Assembly: GCA_027943335.1 (NCBI GenBank)
Contig: BSBK01009272.1
Coordinates: 188,501-252,500, forward strand
DNA from: Chamaecyparis obtusa
Lineage: Eukaryota > Streptophyta > Pinopsida > Cupressales > Cupressaceae
Reading direction: 5' to 3'
DNA length: 64,000 nt
Positions 36,402 through 46,219 of the stretch are shown here, piece after piece. Position numbers and translations under genes: made by a program. Each line of letters opens with the position of its first letter. Position 1 is the first letter of the stretch. Below the pieces are notes generated by a model, which ran no database searches, was not told where the DNA came from, and saw only the letters and a list, made by a program, of their open reading frames with translations.

Positions 36402-38549
36402 TTAAATTAGAAGTTCCTTTTCTGCATTAATGGTATCCATATCAATGAAGTCCTCAAGAGTGTTATCCAAAGTGTCATCCAGAATTTCATCAGCAATGTT
36501 ATTGGATTGTGCTTGTGATAGGGTGTTGGATGGTTGGACAAAATTGATTGAGCATACATTCTGAACACAAGGAATTTGGCTATAGGATGGAATGGATGAG
36601 GGTACCAAGTCCACGAGGGATGGAGGATCAACAATGGTGAGGTTATGTTGGATTTCAGCAGATGATTGTGCGACGGTTTCCTCCATATTGAGGTCAATGA
36701 GAGGCTCCAACTCAGGGGTGTTGAGTGCAGAGGGTGGAGAGGCACGATTTGGAGAACATTGCGGAGAATGGTTGGAATTGATAGTGGGACTTTTATCCAG
36801 AGCCTCCTCGGGGGTTTCTATAATTTGCCCTTCCTCGCTTGGCTGGATTGGAGCTTCAACTTCCCTGTTAGAGGAGGGCGTTTTTGAGTAGTTGTTTGAG
36901 ATCTCCGTTGTTCTGCTAGGGCTAGATGGATAAATGAAGAGTTCTAGGCGATAAAAGAGATTAGTAGTTTGGGGTAGGCGGATGAAGCTATCCTTAGAGA
37001 TAGACTTGAAAATGGCTATCTCTCCAATATATCCCTTGTAGGGTTCTGGCTGCAAATTATATAAGGAATGGTTGGTAATAATTGTTATGGGGTTGAGGCA
37101 TGGAGCCTCATTTTTAATGAGGAATTTGACCAAGGAGTCCGCCATGAATCTCATTTCAAAACTATGCATGGTACCCATGGAGTTACCAATCTTTCTTACA
37201 ATGTTGGGGTGCATCTATTCAATAGGATAATCTTTGATGCATACCCTTTTAAATAGTCCTAGATTGTGCTGCTCACTATTTTTAAAATTGGGTTTCCATT
37301 TATTAAAGGAAACATTGAACCCTTCGAAAAAAATATCATCAACATTCAAAAGTTCTTCTACCAATTCTGTGGAATAACAGTTCAAAAATAAAACATTGCT
37401 GTTGAGAACAGTAATACTTAAGCCCAAGGGTAGATTTGATCAAGTTTGCGACTACGGTTATTGGCACCGTGTCTCCATCCCAATGAGCAAAAACCCTGTT
37501 TGAGTTGCATCTTTCCCAAATCTTATTTGAAATGTCATTGCTAATGATAAGAGTGGAGCCCTTTTTGCTTTCAGGTCGTGCCACAGGTAATGCCTCTTTG
37601 TTTCTTACAGGCTCTTAATTGGTTCTCTCTTGAGGTGTTTTGAGCGAAGTTGAAACCCTTCCAGCGGGATTCGATTTGCTCCTGAGGCAAAATTTGGTGT
37701 TGATGAAGAAATGGGGATTGCCCATACATGCTTTTTGATTGAGAGTTTTTGTTTTGGAATGACAGATTATTTATTGCGGGCTTCTTACCAGTCATCAGCT
37801 GGAGCAAACTGTGCTAGGATAATAAGCAGAAAATGCAAATATTAACAAACAAGAGAGAACACAATAACACATAAATTTAACGTGGTTCACCCAATCCCTG
37901 GGCTACGTCCACCAACAGCGAGTCCAATATCTTTATTATTATCCAGCGATTACAATCTGAAACTTGCAACTCAATACCGCCGCAGGAAGCTACAATAATC
38001 CCTCATACAATGAATCTCCAAACCCTAAGCCCTTTTACAAGTATATTTGACATAACGAAATTAGGGCAAAAATACTCCGACTAATAGAAAAATAGATGGC
38101 CGACACATTACAAGGGGCACTGCCCCTTGACCCCGTGGAAAAGTTTGATTAGGCTCCACATACATAACAAACTGCTCTAGGGCCAACGCTGCCTTCCAAG
38201 GGTTACCACCATAGATGGGGAGGAAGTCTTTTTCTTTTTCAAAATGCTTCTTGGTAGTAGGGTTAATATTGCCATTGTTCCCTGGTTTCAGAGGATCAGA
38301 TCTATTTTTGTGGAAATGAACCCTATACTCATGAACCAAACTATTCCGTGCCATGAAAGCTTGTTTGGAAATGTTAATCGCTAACGCAGAGGGTTCCTTC
38401 CCATCTTCAAGAGCTTTGAGGGAATTGTAGAAATGATCCACATATTTGGTGCTGCGGAAGTGCAAGTCCCTTGAGAAAACATTCTTCTTAGGTAGGTTGC
38501 GAATACACATTCGCATATATGTTCGCTTTCTTCTTTTTTTTTGAGCCAT
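36402..38549 (-). pseudogene. LINE ORF1 (RNA-binding protein), broken
   Basis: The probable start is MAQKKRRKR at 38549. The frame is open to 38175, where a solo LTR (37812-38169) interrupts it; related sequence then continues in shifted frames to the stop at 36402. The N-terminal basic stretch suits nucleic-acid binding. A central part (37215-37584) and a Ser/Pro/Glu-rich C-terminal third (36402-37214) follow. The last two pieces are in one frame, separated by a single TAG. I do not see a clear zinc knuckle. The assignment rests on position 5' of ORF2 on the same strand and on the element's boundaries. Confidence 0.6.
37812..38169 (-). mobile_element. Short solo LTR in LINE ORF1
   Basis: 358 bp, TGCTAGGATAATAAG to CATACATAACA on the plus strand, with a perfect 5-bp duplication AACTG (37807-37811, 38170-38174). 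It carries the ACGTGGTTCACCC block and the GGGGCACTGCCCC block often seen in plant copia-type LTRs. Orientation is minus, judged from those blocks. Confidence 0.82.
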
Positions 38550-38606
38550 CTTCCCTATTTTTTGATTAGGTTTTTTACTGAAGGATGTTTCTGAACATCT
38601 TAACAT

Positions 38607-39153
38607 ACATTCACTTTCATTTTTATTTGCTTTTGATTTCATCAAAAAGAACTCTAATAAGTTGAGTGTTGGATTTCTGGGTATGCATTTCTTATTATGT
38701 GGTGTTTCGAAGACTGATTGAATTTGTTTGTTGGCTGCTCTAAATAAATCAGAACTCGGAGTGATTGAGCTTTCTTTACATTTAGATCTGTATCTTCAGG
38801 ATTGATGTCGCTTTCATTTGTATTTCCTTTTGATTTTATCAATAAAAATTTCAATAGGTTGAGCGTTTGATTTCCGGGTATCCATTTCTTATTATGTGGT
38901 GTTTCCAAGACTTAGATTGAATTTGTTTGTTGGGTGCTCTAAATAAACCAGAACTCAAATTTTTATATCACTCCTCCATATTCTTTTCATTTGGGCTCAA
39001 AGGTATTATTTCCTTGCATTTGTACATGATCAAACCTCCAACTATCAACTAGAATTGAAAACCAAACTAAAACCTTGCAAGAAAACATTAAAATTTTGAT
39101 CGACAAACCAAATAAATTGAAAAATTGGATGAGGTTTTGGTGGGGATCTTTCA
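38607..39153 (+). repeat. 5' LTR of second-level element, last part, with tandem units
   Basis: Continues the LTR begun at 22815 after the LINE. A unit of about 200 bp (ACATTCAGATCTGTATCTTCAGG to AATAAATCAGAACTC) occurs about three times across 23650-23906 and 38607-38970, but only once in the 3' LTR (42690-42885). Ends GGATCTTTCA at 39153, next to a PBS. Confidence 0.65.
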
Positions 39154-40952
39154 GTGGTATGAGAGTTATGATCTTGCCAGCCTGAAGGGTAAAGATTAGT
39201 TGTTTCCATTTTGGTTTGGTTTTGGTTTTGGTTGTGGACAATAGAATTGGTCATCATGGAATGGTTTTCCAATAGTAAACAGGGATGTAAAGAAGTTACA
39301 AACACAACATATGATCAACCGTTAAATGTACCAACTTAATGACACAATGTCAAGGAATATTGGCCATGCTAGTGGGTCATCTCCATCTACCAGAACAACT
39401 AAAGGTCCTTGTGTTTCCCCAACAAATAAATCTATCATGCCCAACTATGACATGTATCGCTCTCTTCGTTAAAAGATGCAAGGTCCCCTTTCCTTGACAC
39501 AATTCTTTGGTGTACAAGTGGAGGATGAAGATGACTTGATGTTTTCAAGTCCATATCAGCAGTGAAAAAGGAAAGAGATATCAAAAGATTGTAAAGAAGC
39601 CGTTGAGAAATGTGAAGAGTTTAATGTGCAAGAACAAGAAACGGAAGAATAATCACCTGTCTGTAGTTTGCAGTTTACAAGTGATCACAAAGAATGCAGA
39701 AGTTAGTCATCACGTGGGAGTCCTAAAGAAGAAATAATTTTGAACTAAGTTGAGGTTCATAGCACACCAATGAGTCATCATATTGATCACAAAGGGGAAG
39801 AGATTACAATCATGGAACAACCCATTAGAGATGTTCAAAACATGTCACCAAGGTATGACGCCTATTCTGATTTTTACAACAGTTCTAATCATGAGGTAGC
39901 ATCCATTTCACATGAAGGTGATGATGCTATTGTGTCTTTCTCTAATGGTACTCAAGTTGACAGTGTTACACATGATATATATATTGTGGATTCAAGCCTA
40001 AAAGACCTTATTTTGTTCACCATACCATGGAAAATGTTAAAGGGACACAAAGGTTGTGTCATGGGTGGTGACTAAGAGCTAAGTTGTCTAAACTGCTTGT
40101 TGCCCAGTAACACAACACTTGGAAGAAGTCAAGGAAAGATGCAATCGGCTTGATAATGCAAGAAGACAAAGAGAGTCATACATCAGATCCTTATTTCTTC
40201 GAAGGGAAGAAAGCATAGATGGTGACCACGCAAGGAAAGAGCTTCTTGAGGTAAGCCCACAAGAAGAGCATGTTGAGTTGTGTGAAGAAGAAAGGTTGGC
40301 CAATTCAGAAAATTCAGTTGTTGATCATTTTCACTCTTATGATGAAGATTCTTTTGATGACACTTATAGTGGATCAGCTACTCAAGAGTTGCCTTTTATG
40401 GGTGTTGATGACATGCATATCTCATCTTTGGTTATGTCACCAATATCTTATCATATGGCTGCAATATATTTGTTGGTAGGTGACTTTACTTTATTTGATA
40501 CGTAACGGACTAGTGGCTGTGTTACTTGGGTTTTCATTGTACTTTTAGATTTAGTATGGTCTACATCAGCTTTTGAGTTGCTTGTGGTCTGAGTTATGAC
40601 AACAAGGTTTGATGGCCGTTTGTGGTGGTTTTTGGGCATGTGGGAGTTCATTTTGACATTGTCTTGGTGTTCTACATACATGGATGGTTACTTTAGTGTG
40701 ATTGGTGGATGGTTACTTCTACATCTCATACATTAGGTTCTATATTTTCATTTGGAATCTGAGTATTGTTAGGGATGATGCATTGCTTCCTATGGAACTT
40801 AGTCAGTTGCTTTACTACTTATGGCATAATGTTGTTAATATCAGAGTAGCACATCAAATTGGTGGAACAACATTCTTGAGGTTGATATGGTATCCAGACA
40901 TCAGATTTTAGCGTGCATGTGCAGATTGCTTGAGGGTTGGAGGATTTACCAG
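39154..40952 (+). pseudogene. Internal region of second-level element with degraded ORF
   Basis: After the PBS, degraded frames cover about 39320-40505: acidic and charged, with two better preserved pieces at 39770-40075 and 40119-40505 (the latter with an Arg/Glu-rich, probably helical start). No pol motif. The last 130 bases before 40952 are similar to the 3' internal end at 30110-30244. Products unrecognised; possibly a Gag-like protein akin to the one at 27257-30043. Confidence 0.5.
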
Positions 40953-43075
40953 ATGTTTTTGATGGTTTGAGATAGTCGTTTGTTTTTTAGGAGGTATTCC
41001 TATTTTGTAGGGATTGATTGGGAGTTGATTAGAACACATCAAGAGACCTCAGGGATAATTTTGGAGGCTTTGGTTGCAGCTCCTGTTTTTTAGTGAGGAT
41101 CCCTAATTTTTGGGAAGGGATTGTTAGTTTGACTGCTATATTTAGACATTACCGGGGTGACACGTGCATCATAAGTTTTCAGTTTGGAATGGCCAAGTGA
41201 TGGGATTTGAATAAAAGTTACGTATTAAAGTATTGACTTTAATATTTAATAAAATAAATTACAATGATTAATAATGTCATTTTATAATAAATTATTAATC
41301 TAATAAAAGTGTTAATGTTTTGGCCTTTACGACAAAGATCAACGCATTGGACAAAGAGGCAATAATACTAATTAATATATTGGATATATTATTGATATAT
41401 TTAATTATGATAAAATCAGTTGGATAATAATAATAAATATAAAAGGTTATATTTATTATTAAGGATTGATTTTAATAATTAAATATGGAGCAAATAATAT
41501 AAAGAATATATTATTATTATGGACCCAAGTCAGCCAACTTGGGAGGCCAAGAGTTTATCTTAATAAGCTCATATATTAGAGCGACTTGGAGAAGGTAAGA
41601 AGCAACCAAAAACATAACGTTGCCTTCTTCCTTCAGCAAGATCTTTGGTTGAGCAAATTAGAGCAGAATTTAAGGAGAATTAAGCAGCCCTAAAGGACAA
41701 ATTAGGGCAGAATTAGTGCAGCATTCAAGGGCGAATTGTAGCAGCCCTAGAAGGGCAAACTTGGACAATATTGAGCAGATTATTAGGGCGAATTGTTACA
41801 GCCCTAGAAGGGTGAATTTGAGCAGCTCCAAGGTGCGAATTAGGGAAGTCCAAGAAGGGCAAATTAGGATGAATTGAAGCAGTCCTAAGGTGCAAATCTG
41901 ATAGCACATTAAAGACATTCAAAGGCAGATTCATAGCAGTTCTTGGAGGCATAGGTGCAGATCGGATTCATTTCAAAGTCAGATCTGAATGCTGATCAGG
42001 ATCAATCAGTATTTGAAAAAGCTCCAAATGGGCTAAATTCAACATCCATAGAAGTCACACTGGAGAAATTGAAGTCTGATTTCCGGGTACTATCTCTCCT
42101 TCTTTGTGATTTCATATTTATATCCTGTGCTTAGAGTTTGAAAGACTTCTATAGATTGCATATTCCTTGTGATAATCTGAAAAGATTAACAAAAAGGACC
42201 CTGTGTCCTAGTGAGATAACGTTATTTTAGACGGGGGTCATTGAGGGGTATTAACACATGAATAAAATATGAATTATGAAATGTATTATCAACCTTATTT
42301 CCATTGGCCATCTTGATGAGAGATTATTTTATAAAAAAATGGGTAAATAAACTTTATTAATATAAGAAAGTGCAATCGTAAAATCGAATTAGGGTTTGAG
42401 GCAATAAAAGAACATTGGTGGTAGCCATTTGATCATTCCCACATTCATTTTTATAGAAACAAATTGAATTGGAGCTCTGAGGAAGGATTTCATTAGTAGA
42501 TCAACCTTCTGGGAATGAAAACTCCCAAGGAGAATTTTGAATTTTTTAGCATCATTGGATCACTTTGCAAGCAGATTTCTAGAGGGTTTATGCTTGAGAT
42601 ATGGCGGCTAGGGTTTATTTTGAGGAGTAGATTAGAATTTCAGTGCAGCAAGTCCGATTTGAGGGGTTTCTTGGCGTCGTTGGGAGTAATTTGGCATTCT
42701 TTACATTCAGATTTGTATCTTCAGGATTGGTGTCACTTTCATTTGTATTTGCGTTTAATTTCATTAGTAAAAACTCCAATAAGTTGAGCATTGGATTTTT
42801 TGGGTATGCATTTCTTTTATGTGGTGTTTCCAAGACTTAAATTGAATTTGCTTGTTGGCTGCTCTAAATAAATCAGAACTGAGATTTTTGTATCAGTCCA
42901 TATTCTTTTCATTTTGGTTCAAAGGTATTATTTCCTCACATATGTTGCATGATTTAACCTCAAACTATCAACTATAATTGAAAACCAAAATAAAACCTTG
43001 CAAGAAAACATTAAATTTTGATCAGCAAACAAAACATATCAGAAAATTCTATCAGATTTTGGTGGGGATCTTTCA
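40953..43075 (+). repeat. 3' LTR of second-level element
   Basis: About 2.1 kb, ending GGTGGGGATCTTTCA like the 5' LTR at 39153. A section at 41620-41980 holds degenerate repeats of AGGGCGAATTGGAGCAGCCCTAG-like words about 35-45 bp apart. The first about 140 bases of the LTR appear deleted together with the PPT. Confidence 0.6.
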
Positions 43076-43663
43076 AGTTAGTATTAGTTTCTATTTGTTA
43101 CTAGTATGTTGCCTTCTGTTGTGATTGGGCATGTACTTGATTGGATTGTGGTATCATCATCATGTACCAAGGACATGTAAGCATGTGAGAGACGTCATCT
43201 TGCATTTGGATTAGCCTTACTACCAATTCCTATTTCGAATGGGAAGCATTCTTGCATTTGTACTTAGTCTATCTTCTTCCCAAGGGGGAAAATGTTGTTT
43301 ATAGGCATTGGACTATGCTTTGTCTTCAAGCATTCATCATTCATTTGGGATATTTTACATTGTGGTATATGGTCTCTCTCTTTCTTTCTTATGGGTGTGG
43401 TGAGGGCTTGGGAGTTCATTGGTAGTATTTTCACGATGGATGTTGTCCTTGAGGGGTAATATTCAGTCCTCCATGCATCATCCTTGTTTGTATCTTTGCT
43501 CTCTTTTGGAGAGGAATTTTGTGCCAATGAATTTTCTCCTTTTCTCTATCTGTGAGAGATCTACATTGTGCACGGGTAGCTAACATGGCCTAATAGTTGG
43601 GATCCATACTGATCGTCCAATGTTGCATAATAATCTACTCCTTATGTTGCACTTAAGGGGGGT
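43076..43663 (+). other. Internal region of outer element (3' part)
   Basis: No coding sequence recognised. Ends with the polypurine tract AAGGGGGGT just before the 3' LTR. Confidence 0.6.
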
Positions 43664-44019
43664 TGTTGGTGTGAATAAGGTTTTTTACCCAACTAGTTCA
43701 TTAGTTGGGCTTATTCACATACATCAGTCTATTCAGGTTCTGTGTTTCTTTGTAGAAGGTGTTCGTTGTCATCAGATCTTATCTTTTAACATTTACTTTT
43801 AGTTACCTTGGCCATTTAACAATGGATATGTTAGTTGTCTAGTAACATAAGATTAATACACATCTCATAATCTTGTCTAGTCCTCTGTCTCATCTTTGTC
43901 TTTATAAGCAAAACGTCTCATTGTGTATTTCATATTGAATTAATTAATCTTGCATTGTTGAAGCAAGCTATCCTTGCTATTTTCTCTCTCGTGTAAGATA
44001 TTTTGGTCTAGCGCCTACA
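43664..44019 (+). repeat. 3' LTR of outer element
   Basis: 356 bp, homologous to 18790-19201 with substitutions and indels throughout. The TTTATAAG box is conserved. Followed by the AGAAT duplication at 44020-44024. Confidence 0.88.
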
Positions 44020-44024
44020 AGAAT

Positions 44025-44520
44025 AATAATACATACTTTTCCTCTTTGTCTTGTAGAGTTTTTTTTTTTTTTTTCCCGAAAGGGTTTAGCCACATTTTGG
44101 CAACTTTTTGTTATATATATTAAAAACATATTTCAGATTTGCACACATTGTAGAAGATTTTATAGGAGCCGTTTCACCTTGTTTGTCAATAAAAGGGACA
44201 TTAAATTGCTAACACTTGTGATCTATGCATTTTAGTAAATTCATTTGTAAAAAAATGACATTTAAACAAAGCAAGAGTTTGTTTCTGAACTATCTAGCAA
44301 GAGATATTCATTACCTTGTATACTGTTGGAAGATTCCTTTTTGAAATAATCAGAAACTTATAATCTTTTTTTGGGAGGAAACTGATAAATTTTGGATTTT
44401 GTAAAACAAGCTATAACATGTTTCAAGTTTAACATTATCTGCTAACAATCTTTATTAATTATGTTCAAGCTTTTGTATTGTGCTTATATATTATGTGGGC
44501 ATGCCATTTTGGACTTCTAG
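44025..44520 (+). other. Original intron sequence 3' of the nested cluster
   Basis: Noncoding. Holds an 18-base T run near 44060 and ends with the acceptor GGACTTCTAG. Confidence 0.6.
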
Positions 44521-44588
44521 AGATCTTTATTGTCGAAGGAGATTCAGCAGGAGGTAGTGCAAAACAAGGTCGTGATAGACGATATCAG
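44521..44588 (+). CDS. gyrB: DNA gyrase subunit B, TOPRIM exon
   Basis: A 68-base exon encodes [16 protein letters not shown] followed by RDRRYQ, the invariant start of the TOPRIM fold in GyrB. The Glu of EGDSAGG is the catalytic acidic residue that helps bind Mg2+ during DNA cleavage. The first two bases (AG) complete a Glu codon begun at 17840. The exon ends in phase 0 before GTAAAC. The reading is identical or near-identical to gyrase B of plants and bacteria over this stretch, with no stop. The next exon (ILPLRGKILN-type) was not found downstream in the window, so another intron of at least 19 kb is implied. Confidence 0.95.
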
Positions 44589-45480
44589 GTAAACTACTGA
44601 TATCCATTGTACTGTGATCTAGAAATGTTAGTATTTTATCATGCTGGGAAAGATTTTTTGTGCAATATTTATTTTACAAATAATTGAAGCAAAAAATGTT
44701 AGCTAGACATTCTAGGATTAAGGGTCTTATTACTATTATTTCTCTTAGAAGTGCATTTCTTGTAAAATGATGGATACTTGTAGGGTCACAAAGTCAAAGT
44801 CCTGTAAAATAGATAACTACTGCTATGCTATCCATAATTCTTAAATGTTTTTCTCCTGTTTGCATGTATCTATGTTGTTTTCTTCTAATACAAAGAATAG
44901 AGCAACGATGTTTAGGTTGTTTTTGTTGCTTTGCTGTTGTAAGTTTGTATTTTTTATTTGACTATGAAATTTTTTGGTTGTTGGGTATGTTAAGGCATCC
45001 ATACAATGATTGGACACTTGCGAATAAGGCGGTCATTCCCCTTGAAGAGGAGCTGTCCTTGGGACATTCCAATTCAAAAGAAAGAAAGGAAGCCTTTTTC
45101 TTTGATGCTTCAAATTATCAACATTTCCCAAGAATAAAGATCTGCTTCACCATCAACCTTGGTATTATAGGGTAGCCACAAATAATAGGTGACTTGGTCA
45201 TTTGAAATATGGCAAAAAGAGAATGTATCCAATTCATACTGCAAAGGAAATTGTGCCTCGTTACCTTGTTCATTGTAAAAACCTCTGCTAATTCTGATAT
45301 GTTTTTCTTTTGATTTTGGATGTTTGACATTTTGTCAAACACTTTGCATGCAAGGTTTGATTTCTGATTTCTTGTTTTCTTTTCAATGCCCAATAATGAA
45401 GAACATATAGAAATGCAAATAGTAAATGCATAGAACATAAACATCAAGTTTCTCTGTGAAAGTTCACTTTATTAGCATCA
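44589..45480 (+). other. Start of next gyrB intron
   Basis: Donor GTAAAC, then AT-rich sequence without recognised content. The short frame at 44825-45175 shows no known domain. Confidence 0.5.
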
Positions 45481-46219
45481 GATCAGACCTAATATAGGTC
45501 CAATACAATTACAACAGCAGACTATGTGTCAGATTTGAAGACTATTACAAATCAAAATAGACATGCACATACCAGAAAGTAAAGATAGAAGCCCAAGATT
45601 GAGAAGACGGTACAACTGTCTCAAATGGTGACCAAAATGACCGATAATAGCAGCAAATATTCTCAGAAGATCTGATATAAAGTGCTGACCTTCAAATCTT
45701 AGCCGAGCATTATCCAACTCTCCTAAAATATGCAAACCCTTGTGCCAAAACAATGCTATAGTTGTGCCATGATCAAAACTGAAACTATCTTCAATTCTTG
45801 TCAAACCCTTCAAAGAGATTTCCAGTTGAAACTTCCAGCAATCTGATAATTTATGCAATGGTGAATTCTAGATGAATCCGGACCAAAGATGGATTTGGGG
45901 TTCTGTTCAAACCGCTGAGAAACTCCAAGGGTTTTTGTCCTCAGATTTCCTATAAGCTCTTAAACTTCTTAGAGAGAAAAATAAAATAAACCAAGTATAT
46001 CAATGACTTCCTCAAAGCCCTTTTTATAATCTTTTCATGTTGTTTTCGAAAACCCTATTTAAAATTCCCACTTTTATAATTTAATATTTAACTTGCATAT
46101 GAGAATTAAAAATAAAGTGACCCCCTCATAATTTCTTCATCAATATAAAGTCATTTTAATATCCTTATACCTCCATATATTGGCACCCCATCTGGAATAA
46201 TAATTAAATACTTTATGAC

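Larger units (their letters stand above)
23907..38606 (-). mobile_element. LINE (L1-type with RNase H), minus strand, with nested insertions
   Basis: The 3' end is a 12-base T run at 23909-23920 (poly-A on the minus strand). The 5' end is near 38606. Flanking AACATCACTTT (23896-23906) and ACATTCACTTT (38607-38617) look like a target duplication of about 11 bp with one extra base. It contains ORF1 (36402-38549) and ORF2 (31946-36137), and 3' UTR at 31116-31945 plus 23921-24545. An LTR element (24546-31115) sits in the 3' UTR and a solo LTR (37812-38169) in ORF1. The coding parts are full length in layout but broken by stops and frameshifts. Confidence 0.82.
22815..43075 (+). mobile_element. 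Second-level LTR retrotransposon in the nest (pol-less)
   Basis: The 5' LTR is split: its first part is about 22815-23906 and its last part 38607-39153, with a LINE between them. The 3' LTR is about 40953-43075. Both LTRs end GGTGGGGATCTTTCA, and the 5' one is followed by the PBS TGGTATGAGAG (39155-39165). The internal region (39154-40952) has no pol. Its 3' end resembles the 3' internal end of the element at 24546-31115, so the two families are related. No target duplication was found, and the 3' LTR seems to lack its first about 140 bases. Boundaries at 22815 and 40953 are approximate. Confidence 0.65.
18790..44019 (+). mobile_element. Outermost LTR retrotransposon of the intron nest
   Basis: 5' LTR 18790-19201 (TGTTGGTGCGAG to CTTGTACA) and 3' LTR 43664-44019 (TGTTGGTGTGAA to GCGCCTACA) are clearly homologous along most of their length but diverged. 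The outer flanks are a perfect AGAAT duplication (18785-18789, 44020-44024). The PBS TGGTATAAGAGCTCC follows the 5' LTR at 19202. A polypurine tract (AAGGGGGGT) precedes the 3' LTR. Its own internal sequence survives as about 19202-22814 and 43076-43663; the rest is nested insertions. No reverse transcriptase or integrase was recognised, so it was probably nonautonomous. Confidence 0.88.
17841..44520 (+). other. gyrB: gyrB intron, 26,680 bp
   Basis: Phase-1 intron with GTATTT donor and TTCTAG acceptor. It is filled by one outer LTR retrotransposon (18790-44019) and its nested insertions. About 950 bases before and 500 bases after that element are the only probable original intron sequence (roughly 1.4 kb). 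Since both exons are intact, the intron is presumably still spliced. Confidence 0.85.

Noticed and set aside
38061..38645. 194-codon ORF that could be a captured host gene
   Set aside because: Its start spans the LTR/LINE boundary and its end runs into a solo LTR; the middle fits best as the N-terminus of the LINE ORF1.
17720..44588. Bacterial contamination suggested by gyrB motifs
   Set aside because: Canonical GT-AG introns in matching phase and plant retroelements on both sides make a nuclear plant gene far more likely.
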